A DNA stretch of 64,000 nucleotides from Heliocidaris tuberculata (GCA_025618425.1 CM046850.1:3569986-3633985); one strand, 5' to 3'; shown: positions 38,301 to 52,600, numbered from the stretch's first letter. Made by a program: numbers and translations. Notes: generated by a model from the letters alone, not told the origin.

Positions 38301-41300
38301 TCGTGAATGGAATGTTAAATAATCTCGTACATGTGTCTTATGATAAGAGGAGAATAGTATGTGACTATGTTAGATAAGTTTCTTGCCAGTATGATTTTTG
38401 CTACCGAAACTGTCTATGAGCTTTAAACTAGGTTTGGGGTTAGCTTTAGGTACAGTGTTGAGTCCGTGGCTGAAGATGGGAAATCAATTAGTTAGTATCG
38501 GTAATTGATTGCTGAGAAATTGTCACTGGAGCATATGTGTTGCACCAAACAATTGAGGAGATATGTGTGCTTGGAGCCAGAAGGGCGTTACCTCTGTACT
38601 AAAGATGTAAGTCAACCCCTTTCTGGCGCCAAATAGACAATATGCACTGCATTGGTTACATGACTTGTCGAGACAATCATATATCAGATTCCCCTACCTG
38701 TCATGTTTGTTCCAGAGATGTATTTGAATAGCTTGGTGAAACCTTCACTGTTGGATTCCTTGAAACTCTTCCCTTTTACAGTGGTTATCACCCATCTACC
38801 TGCTGCATACTTCCTCTCCTCGTACACCTGAAGGCCAAATGCAAATTATGTAGATCAGGGTGATCAGTAAAGGATATTCCTTCTTCATGTGCAGAGTTTG
38901 TCAAATATAGCTTGCCTGAAGCTTTTGGTTGCATGCTGCTATTATGCCTGCAACATTGGCCACTTCTGTTTCATAAGAACAGAGTAAAAATATGGACTTT
39001 TAACCTTTTGACCACAACCCAAGATTATCTTGAGCTGACATCTATTGAAAATGAGTGGGGTACCTACATGTACATTTTCAAAAAGAGATTGCAATGTGAA
39101 TGAATCGTTTTCCAAAGCTCTTTGCAAGGAAACTTAGACATCATTGTGATCCATTTATGTTTTGTTCATCATCATCGTCAGAAGAAGAAGAAGAAGAAGA
39201 AGAAGAAGGAGGAGGAGGAGGAGGAGGAGAGGAAGAGGAAGAGGAAGAAGAAGAAGAAGAAGAAGAAGAAGAAGAAGAAGAAGAAGAAGAAGAAGAAGAA
39301 GAAGAAGAAGAAGAAGAAAAAAGATTAAGAAGAAGAAGGAGAAGGAGGAGGAGGAGAGGAAGAAGAAGAAGAAGAAGCAGAAGGAGGAGGAGGAGGAGAG
39401 GAAGAGGAAGAAGAAGAAGAAGAAGAAGAAGAAGGAGGAGGAGGAGGAAAGGAGAAGGAGGAGGAAGAGGAAGAAACAACCCACCTTATATGAAATTAAT
39501 GAGTGAGAAGTCAGGTGGATTTTACTCACATCATTTTTACTGATAAGCTCATAGCTCGGAGTCTCGGTCTCTCCAAACATACGACCTGCGATCGTGCTGA
39601 ACATCCTGTTAACAGCTTGGTTACAGAGGGAAAGAATTCACTTGAAAAGCAGATGCATCAACAGTGTCATTTATGGTGCAGCTAGGAAAAGGTACATGAG
39701 AAGAGCAGATGCACACGCAATCAGTTTGTGAAATGCATACATGTAATTTTTTGCATTTTTCAACTCATCACTTAAAACTTTGAAAAGTAATACTGGGATA
39801 ATGGAGCGCCATGAGCGTCACAGCGTGACGGACCTGAGCGCTATACAAGAAGCCACCATTATTATAATTCTTTAAATTTTAATTTGAATCTATTGATTCA
39901 AATTGTTTTATACAAAACATATTTTAAAACATGGTAACATATAACAGTAAATTTAAAGTGGACATTCATGTAACAATATAAACCCCAAAATTATCATAAA
40001 GGAAGGCAAATCTTCAAAGAAAATTACAAACCAAGCTTGTAATGAAATGTAATAAAAATGCTGCCTTACACCTTAGTACATGAACATTAGGTCCCTCCGA
40101 TATATTGCAGTGCACTTATATTCATCAGTGAGTTAAATATTGGTAAGCGCTTACAGATTAATAACTAACCCACCACTTAACTTCTGATGAATGGACATTA
40201 GGCCTGTTGTTCATTTATCATGGGGTAATTGTTGGTCAGCGATTGGCTGATCTGTGTCTTCAAATTCAAATTCAAATTCAAAATGAACATTTATTTCCAT
40301 CTTCAATTAAACAATCAATCAACATTCAGAACAATTGTATAATAAACTGCAGAGTAAAATAAAGGTAGTCGTACAAAAGACTGAAGACTAAATACATGTG
40401 GTTCTGCTAACAATGTGGATGGGGGCACACACAGAAAAGCAAAAGCTTGAGTTAGGTGCGCCTACAACATTGAAACAATGAATAACAATACACATGCATG
40501 TGCAGAAATTATGCACATGTACATACAATTACAGATGTACAAACGAAGAAACAAAGGAAAGAAAAGAAAAGAAAGAAGAAAAATCCAGGACTGTTATCAA
40601 AAGGCTTGTATGACCCTTAGCATTACTGTATGTGCAATGCTATGATACTCACTACGCATTGCTGCTAATCTCATTATGATGGCTTGAAATTAATAGTTTT
40701 TTTAGTTTATACTTAAGGGTATTTACTCTGGGTACATTCCTGACATTCTCTGGTAACTTGTTCCATATTTTGGGACCAGTGAAACGGATGTTTTGCTGAT
40801 AAGCCTTTGTTTTGTGACTTTCCTGGTGCAACCACGAGGATGAACGGGTATGGTAATTATGATAATTCCTATTAAATGAAAACATTTCTGCAAAGTGTGA
40901 AGGTTTCATTTCATTAATGCATTCATATACAAAAATAGCTTGTTGTAGTAATAAGATGTCTTTTACGGAGAGCAAATTCAAGTCATAAAATAGTTTGTCA
41001 CTTCTGGACCTAGGAGGCACACCAGCTATCAATCTTACAACCTTTTTCTGGAGAACAATTAGTCTATTAATGCGAGTTTGACAGGCATTGCCCCAGACAA
41101 GGGTACAATATGATAGATACGGGAGAACAAGTGTACTGTACAACATTTTAAGAATATCTGCAGGTACAACCTTACTTAACCTGAATATAATACCTATATT
41201 TTTAGACAATTTTCCCTCGACTGCTTTAATATGATAATCCCATGACAGTTTTGCGTCTATGTATACACCAAGGAACTTTGTACTATCAACCATGGGGACT

Positions 41301-44300
41301 AACACATCATTTAATTTTATTTCTATCTTTTTGGGGTCATATTTTTTACGGTTACAAAATAATATTAAATTACATTTTGAGGGATTGACTGAAAGTCTGT
41401 TTGCACAAAACCATGTATACACCTCATGCAGATTTGCATTTACCTGCCTTTGTAGGACGTCTAGATTTTTGTGACTACAAATAATGTTGGTGTCATCAGC
41501 ATACAGTATATAGGAAAAGATGTCTGACGCCTTCTCAATATCATTAATATATAATATAAAGAGCAGTGGCCCAAGTAATGAGCCCTGCGGAACACCACAA
41601 GTTATTCTCTGTAAGTCTGAGATAGAAGATTTAAACTTAGTACACTGATAGCGATTCGACAAAAAGCTGTTAAGCCAGTTATATGCAGCTCCACGAATAC
41701 CATAATGGTTTAACTTTGCCAGTAATATATTATGATTAATTGTATCAAATGCCTTTGATAAGTCAATGAACACACCAATTAAATATGAATTGGTTTCATA
41801 AGCATCAACAATCTTATTGCAAATATCAACTAGTGCCATTGCTGTAGAGTAATTTTTACGAAATCCATATTGATTTCTACTTAGAATATTGTGTTTATCT
41901 AAAAATTTGACAAGTCGTGCATATGCAATTTTTTCTAATATTTTGGAAAAGCATGACAGTACAGAAACAGGTCGATAATTCATCATATCGCTTTTATCTC
42001 CCTTCTTAAATATAGGGGTAACACAAGCAATTTTTAGTTTGTCAGGAAAGATTCCCTGACTCAAAGATAAATTAAAAATATGACAAAGGGGTTTGCATAT
42101 TACTTTTATAGCATTCTTAATAATTCTTGGGCTAAAGCCGTCAATGCCAGGGGCTTTACTATTCTTAAACTGTTTTACAATTTTACAAATCTCTGATTCT
42201 GTCTGTAGAGTAAATGAAGCGTTTGATTGGTCGATATCTGTTTTAGACAATGACAATACTACTTGGGTCAAAGAAGGGATATGCGTCCTTCGCCTTGTCC
42301 AGCAAAAATTGAATAGAGAATTGCTAGATTAGATATTACTACCAAGATGGTAACTATTATCTCTGTGTAAACTGACACAATTCATGATGTGTGAACTAAT
42401 CTTGAAATACAAGTACTATTTTTGATAAATTTCTTATTTTAAAAAATCTCGAAAGCATACTATGTAGGTCAGATACAACTGTGGGCAGCAGGTAACTGGT
42501 TCATAATAAGCACATTTCATAACTTCTCACGTTTTAAGGATGGCAAGCCACTTATTTGTGGAATATGATTGCTAATTTTTCTTCTCTTCTTCCTAGATCC
42601 TTTGATCCTTTCATGACAGGAATTATTTAAAGGCTAAATTGATCACATTTTGTTCTTCAAATTGGCAACAATAATATTTTTCTTTTAGTGCTGCATGGTT
42701 CTAATAAGGTCTAATGTCTTTGAAAACAATATACATGGTTACGAATTTAGTCGAAAAGTTAAAAAGGATCACCACTTTTCATTAAAAAAAATGATTTTGA
42801 ACCTCTCATTGTGTTGCCAATTTAAGGATTTTAAAGCTTATTCTCGTTTTTAAATTCCTGGCATCAAATGCATTATGGTCATGCAACAAAAATGGACATA
42901 GGGTGTGCAGAATTATTGCTCTTTCTACTCATGCATCTGGTATAATTTTTAGAGCTCTGAATCAAATGTTATTGAGCCAAACCACAAAATGTGTAAGTTC
43001 AGGATGTTCAAATTAGTTAAATCTTGAATACTAACATAGATGATTCATGTCAAAAATGATTATTGGTTTTTCTTGTCTTTTCCCTATCCCCCCCCCCCCC
43101 CCCAAGGTAATGCCCTACATTTAAAAAAAAAAACTGTAAATCCAGTCTAATTTGAAATCTGAAATTTGAAATCTGAAATTTTCTTCTTTTCACCAAAAAT
43201 CTTTGACATTGAAATTCAAAGAGTGTTGCCCATTCTAGGTTTATGAATTTTTATGATTCTCATTTTACATTGTCTCTGGATGCTAGCATCTTGTATGGGT
43301 TTTTTTTTTTGGGGGGGGGGGAGGGGGTTTAAGAAAACCCATCTTATTTTTGCTCATTCTCTCTAATTGACCATTCCAAGAATTTTGAAGGTATTATTTA
43401 ACAGGGACCACCTGGTTCCTGCAGATAATGGGTAAATGTATTTGGAAGCTATGCAAATAAAAGAATCCTTTTTTATGTATTCAATACAATAAGAGAAAAC
43501 CTGTTAGAACAATACCAGATTTAAAGATATATACATGTATATATGTTATAAAGTGGTATGTTAATTTTTGCATAATTTCCCTGAATGCTTTTACAAAGGG
43601 CGCTCAGAAAACAAAGAATTTCAGTGGAGGCAAATTATTATTTATTTATGATAATCTTATTTGCCTTTTAAACTTTCCAATATTCCTGTTATAATAATAA
43701 TAATAATATTGATAATAATAATAATAATAATAATGATAGTGGGTTCTTGTATAGTGCACATGTCTGTCAGACTTGACATGTTTAAATACTAAAAAAATGT
43801 GTAATTTTGGTTCTGTGCCACATTATTTCAGCAAATTTGCTGACATCAGCAAATCTTCACAATAAAAACATCGGATTTGAAAATTGTTACAAACATGCAC
43901 TGTATATGTTGCTAAAAGCAACGCAAGTGGGAACTTTCAATCTCATGTAGATTGCTAGTAAATTTTCAGTGACATACATGTACATGTAGTAGTCATTTAT
44001 TTGTTGTTATAAGAGCATAAGATTAATAATTAGCAAACAGATACAGAATGAAATATATTACTTACTAGTCTTCAGCAGTACATTCCCCAAATTTAACGCA
44101 CATCAATGTCCTCTCTGTCTGGAAAGATTTCTTCATATATGAACTATCCGGCAAGCACTCGTTACGAGATTTGCTCAGTTTCATAATTTCTGATGTTGCA
44201 TCACTCCCATTCTTATCATCTTTGTTTGATAAACCTTTCTTAACTTCATCCTGTTCAAACATCAAAGTTTAATATTCCAGTAGAATAATTTATGTTAATA

Positions 44301-47300
44301 TTTAGCAGAGGACTGTATGTTTTGGGGCATTATACAGATGGAAAGATGTATGCATATTAAAATAGGTGCCCCTTGGACTTACAAGTCCAAGATGTTTTAT
44401 CCCATACATTTATGATTTTGTTAACCTGATAATTCAGTGATGTTGATACAAATCTCTACATGCAGTATATAGAGCATTGAACCCCCCAAATTGGAGTAAA
44501 ATGGTACTTCCAATGTCATTTAATGATGATTATTAAATTATACGTGGTAGTAGATGGGATACAAAATGAACAAACACCTTGGACTTTCCCAAGACATCTG
44601 CCTAGTCAGAAGTATTTTTATGGACATACTTAGCTTTAGTCACTCAATTTCATTAAGATTTTTTTAAGGGGCTGTTAATAAAAATTGCTTTTGACATACT
44701 TTTCATCGCTGACTTGATGTAACAACATCTTTTACAGTCCTGGGGAGCGTTTCATCAAGCGTTTTGTCAGTGATTTTTATCCGACAACTGTTATAAGCTA
44801 CTGAAATCCTTGCATCTGATTGGCTGAGAGCAAATTTATCGGATAAAATATCTGACAAGTCCTTTCATGAAACACCCCCCAGTTTAGTTTATTCCATTTT
44901 TCAAAGGAAAGAAGTACCTTACTGTCTGCTGCATGGTTGCATTGACTCCTCTTCCTCAGCATTAAGTTACTGGTACACCTCTTTATTATAATTTGTGATA
45001 TCAAATTTCCAGTGTGAAGTGGGTTGACCTGGAGTAGAAGATCTTGACCTCAAGGATGTAATATACTTGATCAGAGTCCAGTAGAAGATGGTCATCAAGA
45101 TTTTCTTTATTGATTTTATTAGATACTGACTTTTTAGTGATTTATTGTTTACATATTTACTTTTTTCTTTCTCTTTCAGAAGGCTTCTTTTGCATTGAAT
45201 CAGGCTCATCTGATGACTATAAAATGTTAAATAAACTATTTATCTTTTGAAAATATATGTTGATACATCAGTATAAAGAATCAATGAAATGAAAAAAAAT
45301 ACCTGAATGAAATATGCAAATAAAATAATTAAGAAAGGTTATTAGAAACCTTAAAGCTTGTCTCAAAGAGTACTGTGCTTCAAATGTACATGTAATGTAA
45401 AATGTACTACCGTATCTCTACTTGTATATCCACTCCTAAAATAACAGTAGTAGTAAATAAAACTGAAAAGCCCGAATTCACAAAGGAGGTTTAAAACTAT
45501 GGGTAAGGTTTAAACCTCCGTAAGGGTACCGAAATAAGCGTAAATAAGCGCACATTGCCATGCACGAACTCAAAGAAAATATATGATTGGATCGGATTTC
45601 ATGCACACATAAGCTTAAAAAACCCAGGAGGGGGTTTAAACCATGGTTTAAACCAAACCTCTTTTGTGAATTCGGACCAAAATGTTGTGTTATGTTTAGT
45701 CACACTGAGTATGATCAAGAAGAGGTTGGTTTAACATTTCTTAAAGGGAAAGTCCACCCTGATTTAAAGTTGGTTTTAAAAGAAGCAGAAAACTTAATGA
45801 AACAGATCAGTGAAGGTTTGAGCAAAATACGATAAGAAATAAGAAATTTATGAATCTTTGCAGTTGTAATCAATCAAACACAAATTGGTAACTCCATGAT
45901 GTATCTTACGAGCTCCTCTCCCATTTGCTCAGTACAGAAAATTTCATAAATTTCACTTCCTTAGTCTATGATGAAGGAATAGATTTGTTTCATAAAGGTT
46001 TTGTGTAAAAACATATGAGCAGTGATTATATCTAAGGTGCATGTATGATTGAATATTTTCAATTAATAAAATGAAAATTAATGAGTTTAGGGGTACAGAC
46101 CAAACGAGAGAGGAGTTCGCAAGATACGTCACAGAGTTGGCAATTTGTGTTTGATTAATTACAACCTTAAAAAAAAGGTGCGTAGCCAGGGGGCAGTGGG
46201 GGCAGTCACCCCCCCCCCCCAAAAAAAAATGCCAACTAAAAAAAAAAAGCGGGGGGGGGGGGGGAATTGAGAGAAAAAAGCCTAAAAAGGTGGTCTAAGC
46301 CGTTATCTTTCTCTCAAACTTTGCTAAAACGTCAAATTTTTTCGCGCGAGAAGGGTGAAACTCCTCCTTGCGCCTACCCCTGTTGCATACAGTGCAGTAT
46401 TCCATCCAAATAATTGAAAAGCAGTCAGGGCGTCGAACTGACTTTCCTCCCCCAAAAAGGTGCTACGAGCCATTATCTTTCTCTCAAATTTGCCAAAAAC
46501 GTCAAAGCTTTCACAGCCCCCTGGGGAGTGCTCACAACCACCCTCCCCCCCAAAAAAAAATTCAATCCTAGTATGCGGTTGATCACCAGAGCAAATGTAT
46601 GAGCACCAATCATTTAGATCTGTTTGTCTTACTTGTATGTCTGCGTGATTCTGTTTTTTTTTTTTATTAATCATTGCGAGATTAATCGATTAATAATCAG
46701 TCATGTGACACCTTGTTTTGACAATCTTCCACTTTTCTGTCTGTAGATAACAATGTTCGTTTCCCAGGTCACTATTAAATCACATATTAATACTATCACA
46801 ATAGAGGCTAGACTTTGACCTGTTATCATAACCCTGGCTAATAGGTAGATAATCTATTTGCCACCCTACATGACATGTATTTAGTATACTTGTTACTCAC
46901 AACAGCATAGCCAGTTGTAGTTACATTTAAGTCTCGGGTATACATGTTCGGGGGAGGGGAGGGGGAGGCACTTGTTTTTCCAAAGGTTCGTAAGTCTGAA
47001 ATACGAATTTCCAATACCAGGGGGTTCATCATTCCAAAAACGTTTTTATAAATATTTTATGTAAATATATAATTTATGTATTACTAGTTTATAATTCACA
47101 ACATTTTGTCTGTTTGGAGCCAGAAGGGCGTTAACTCATATGCTTTAACACAGAGTTAATGGCCCTCTGGCTCTCAACAGATAATTTGTTGCATTACTCG
47201 GAAGGTTCATCGCTCCCAAAGTTTGTTATTCATAATTCCGATTTCAGAGGGTTTCTGAAAAATAATATGGGTTCTACTGGATTCTTCTGGAATTATTCCA

Positions 47301-49620
47301 TTTTTTCTTCTCTTAATCATGGAGGGAATACAAGAAGAAAATTTATGAAATAATTTGTTAAGTTTAGACATTTTAATGATTTTATTTTTATTTTTCTTTC
47401 AACCTAGGGGCAGAGTATGTATGTAGGTAGAAAGAACTTTCAAATGCTGTCTACTACATGAATTTAAGTATGGTCATCTTTATTCAAAGTTCACAAAGAC
47501 AGCTGGTGCTTGTTGCACTGTGCAAAAAACAAGTGTGTACTTTAAGAAGCTTCTGAACAAAAAGAGAGTAAACAATGAGACTTATGTTCTTAAAATCACA
47601 TATCAGATGGGAATTCATTGAAAAAAATATGTTTGTTGAACTTATTACATGTAATACTTTGTTTGCCAAGAAGTTAATCTCGAAAATGCGAAATTCATTG
47701 GAGTACTCCATAATCCATATAACTTGTGCAAGTGACAGAAGCTGACCAAAGCATTCTATTGCATGTTCTGTAAGTTGACCAAAGCTGAAAAATTGAAAGT
47801 TTAATGGTCAGCTTTTTTAGATATTCAAGATCCAATCTGTAGTTTGAGCTGGTGGGGGGGGGGGGGGGGGGGGGGGGGGCAAGCACTCCCCCTAACCCCA
47901 CGATCTGTTTTTTGTTGTTGATAGTTTGCCTTACAAGGTTCAAGATAGAAAAGTTATCTCTTCCCAAGTCAATACAAGACTTAGATTACCAATTCGTTTG
48001 TTCTTATCCCTCTCAATGATAAATGCTACATTGCTAATTAAAACATGTGAGATATGGTACCCTGCATGTACAATTGTACATTGTACATGTACCTCAATTG
48101 TAGTTTTAACCTTTTGTTAGATACTGATGCATACACTATAGAGTGTGCATGAACAAACTTGAGGATTAAATTTGGGAAGAGATCCATTACCAGTTTCTTT
48201 TTCTTGAGATTTATAGTGGAATATCATAATCTGTTTTTGTGTGATTGTGATAAAGTCTATCTTGGTGGAGAATTGATTAGTGTTAGTCGTCAGGGGGACA
48301 TCAAGAAAGCAGTATTTGCCTTCTATTTGCATGGTTTCGCCGTGTTATCATGGTATTAGAACTTATTAACAGGCAAGTACATGTACATTAAGATATGTGT
48401 ACATGTATGTATAGATGCATGTAATATCAACAGATACGTGTTTTTTAGCACATTTGTCTTGGAATTAGAATACTGGTATTCATCTCCCAAACCTCTTTCT
48501 GTGATTATTTCCTGCTTTATTTCCCTTAAAGGGAAATTCCATCCTGATTGCAAGTTGGCTTTACAAGAAGCAGAAAATTAAAGACACAGTTCAGTGCAGG
48601 TTTAAGCTGAATACGATAAGAAATAAGAAAGTCATGATTTTTTTAAAGATGTAATCAATCAAAAACAAATTGGCAACTCTGTGACGTACATGTATTTTAC
48701 AAGCTTCTCTCCGATTTGACCTGTACCCAAAATTCATTAATTTCCATTTTCTCTAAAAAAGATATTCAAACATAAATACATGCACACCCTAGATATAATC
48801 ATTGCTCATATGTATTTACACAAAACCTGTATGAAACAAATCTATTCCTTCCTCAGGAACTAAGGAAATGAAACTTTAAGAAATTTTCTGTACTGAGCAA
48901 ATGGGGGAGGAGCTTCCAAGATATATTATATTCGTGTTTGATTGATTACAACTTTAAAAATTCATTACTTTCTTATTTCTATCGGATTTTGTTCAAACTT
49001 TCTCTAATTAATCTGTTTCTTTCATTTTTCTTCTTTTATTCAAATCAACTAACTACAAGGGTGGACTTTCCCTTTAAAGGGAAAGTTCACCCTGAAGATT
49101 ACTTGAGTTTAAAAAATGCAGAAAAAATAAAGAAAAATATTGGCGAAGGTTTGATGAAAATCGGTCAAATAATAAAAGAGTTATGAGTATTTAAAGTTTT
49201 GGATTCGTGACGTCACATGCGAGCAGCTGCCCATTGGTCATGTAATAAATATTCCATATATTCGCATTTTTTTTTACGTTCCACGATAAATTAATATTGT
49301 TTCTTTTCAGAATCTAGTATTGAATAATATTTCTGACAATATATCAAATGCACAGACGAAAATATTCTAAATTTTCTGAGAAAATTGTATTTTATGGAAT
49401 ATTTATCACATTACATAATGGAGGAGCTGCTCGCATGTGACGTCACAAAATCAAAACTTCAAAAGTCCATAACTCCGTTATTCTTTAACGGATTTTGTCC
49501 AAACTTTCGCCAATATTTTTCTGCATTTTTCTGCATTTTTTAAACTCAAGTAATCTTCGGGGTGAACTTCCCCTTTAAGATTCTTGTACTGCCTCCCCCC
49601 CCCCCTTCCCTCTCTCTCTT

Positions 49621-49656
<36 letters not shown>

Positions 49657-52600
49657 TTCCTCCATCCCTATTTTCTATCTACCTCTCACTCATTCTTTCC
49701 CTGTCTCTCTCTTTCCCTTCTCACTCTTTCCTAGCTCTATGTGTATCTCTCACATTTCTCTCCATCCCTTACCCTGCTTTTCTCCCAACTGTAATCATTC
49801 CTCTTTATTCATGTAGGCTGTTAGCGCATTACCAGGGGCGGATCCAGAGGGGGCCGAATCGGCCGCGGCCCCCCCCCCCCTTTTGAAACCCAACTGGCAT
49901 ACCTTAAAGGCATTGATTAACTTTGCCCAGGATTGAAAAAAAAAATCACTGTTCCAGCTAATGCTGTAATCATAATTGCAAACCTTTAGCGCAGACAGGA
50001 ATCGCCTGAGTTTTATAAGCTGATCGGTTGTTTATATATCAAGATATTTACGATTGAACATTGATGTCGTGATAGAGTACCACCGAACCTTTAAGAACTC
50101 TTACGGTTGGCATACCTCGCTCTATCACAGAATACCGTACGGGCTGGAAACCCGCTCTGAAATCGCCAAGCACTGGTGCTTGGTTTTTGTGACTGCAGCG
50201 CAGCGAAGAAGCCGAGCGCTAGCGATTGATCGCGATTTTCTCTTTTTTAGGATAGTAAACGGGTTCCATTTTCTCTCATACTTTCACATATCCTTAATTA
50301 TATATGTAGTTAGAGGACTGCACACAATTCACTGGCATTTGAGCTGATTTTACAATTTTTCACAAAGTTAATCAATCACTTTAAGTACACAATTTTAAAA
50401 AATTGTCTCCTTGATTGTGTACTTTTCAGGCTCCAGCCCCCTCTTTTCCAAAATCCTGGATCCGCCCCTGATTACTAAATAATGTTTTTCTTGTACATTC
50501 TTGTTTTGTCTCTCCTCACTGCAGGGGTCTCAAGTTCATGGGGCTGGAGCTTGCACCCCTGAGGATCCCCTTCCACAGACGTCTAGAGACCTTCGCCGTC
50601 TTACAGTGGTGGTTCTGTTTCATGTTCCTTGGTATCACATCAACAGTGGTATCCCTCTACATCCTCTTATTCACAAGGTATCGTGGTATGAATTCTTGTT
50701 AACCATTCTGAATAGGAAATGTTTTAAAGGCTATTAAAATTGATTGTGTATTTTTTGGACATGGCATAAATTTTGTGAAAATGAATGTAATTGCTAAAAT
50801 TATAGTACAACCATTTGCAGAAACTTGAAAGAGGTGACCAATAAAATACACTGACATCCTCACAATTAAGACCTAGAATGCATTCCTCTCGCTATAACAT
50901 ACATGTATTTTTTTTTTTAATGTTTTATTGGAGCAAAGTTCTTTGAAGAAAATGAGGAATTCAAAGATTTGTGTAAGATTCGGGTAGAACTGATGATAGC
51001 ACATGTGGGGTGATCCTCCTCAAAAGATTGAAGTCAGCAAAGTTTCCATTTATGTGCCCCACTATCAGATCACTATCACCATGTACCGGTAAACTCACTG
51101 TATTTCAGAGAACTTCTGTATAGCTTTGATTTCATTGCCTGAAACCACATTATTCAATTATGTAGATGCATGCATAAATCTCCACATTTGAGAGAATGCG
51201 ATTGTATATTGGTGAGCCCTGCCCATGGCCAGTCAACTTTTTTTTACCTTGTAATCGGTGCAGTGCAATGCTGTACAAGTTATAGTGTAAATTTTGGCAT
51301 CAAGAAAAGTTACATTCATTTTTTTTTTTACTTTGATATTGCAGACAACACTTTACCTGTGAATAGTTGTTTCACTGCTGTTGATTTGTATATATCTGTG
51401 AAGGGAATATTTGAGAATTATTAGTCTGGTATATTAATAAAAATAGAAGGACACTTTCAAGAAAAGCATTACAAATGCATATACCTGTAATTATTTCCAT
51501 TTAAAAGATTGCATCAGTGATTATGTCTCCTAATTTTTCTCCTGGTCAGCTACTACTGGGTTACCCTTCTACTGGTGGCATGGATCTTCTACGACCGGCA
51601 CACGCCCATCCGAGGGGGGCGACCCTCCAACTGGCTACGTCGCTGGAAGCTCTGGGTTCATATGCGTAACTACTTCCCCATTAACTTGATCAAGACGTCC
51701 GACTTCGACCCCAAGAACAACTACCTCATGGGTTTCCACCCACATGGGATCATGAGCATGGGTGCCTTTGTGAGCTTTGCTACGGAGGCCTGCGGGTTCT
51801 CAGAGAAGTTTCCTGGCATGAGGCCGGCCCTGCTGACCCTTGGCGGATGGTTCTATTTTCCGGTGGCCAGGGATTACATCATGAGTTCAGGTTTGTCTGA
51901 TTGGTGTCTTTTTTTTTTTTCTTTGTATATTTTGCAAGCTTCTTGTTAATGTCATCATCCAACCAACCTCTTGTAATTATATGAAGAGAATAGTATAACC
52001 TGCCATAAAGCGACCACGTTTATAAAAAGACCATCTACATGTACATGTATCAAAGACTTCCTTTTTTGTTTGCTTGATCTGTGTTTCTTATCAAAACCTG
52101 AATAAAGTGAACCGAAGATCGTGGGTTCGAATCCACCCCGGGCGGATGACTGAAGCCTGCGTTGTGTGTTAACGTGCCCCTCCCTTGTTTCATAGATGCA
52201 GGCTATGTTACAGTGGAAAACAGTCCCTCGCATAGGATGTCAACTGGAGGCCCTGTGTAGAGGACAGTCACCACATTTGCATGTTAAGAACCCACTGGAC
52301 TATTCGAATAAGAGTAGGGGGAAACCCCGGTGTAGTAGTACACCTGCACATCCCAATCAGTTATATCGGGAGGAGAGACCTAAGGGTTACAGTGATTCAA
52401 TTCGCTTTTCCCCTCCCAGGCACAGGTGACGCCAAATACTTCATAATGAAAAGAATAGTATAACCTGCCATAAAGCGACCACGTTTATAAAAGGGCCATC
52501 TGTCAACGACTTCCTTTTTTTGTTAGCTTGATCTGTGTTTCTTATCAAAATCTGAATGAAGTGAACCTGTGTATGAAGATCACTTTTCTTGTTGTGTTTT

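Noticed and set aside
39100..39604. Long ORFs of poly-Glu, poly-Arg or poly-Leu on both strands
   Set aside because: They are translations of the GAA/GGA tract in several frames at once, with no domain.
44967..45209. Minus-strand ORF of 80 codons
   Set aside because: Composition is basic and random-looking, and no consistent exon boundaries join it to the HEBP1-like gene or the neighbouring stretch at 44.1 kb.
50054..50347. 97-residue ORF inside the 638-base TIR element as a transposase
   Set aside because: No DDE or zinc-finger motifs, and it spans an internal hairpin. Probably chance.
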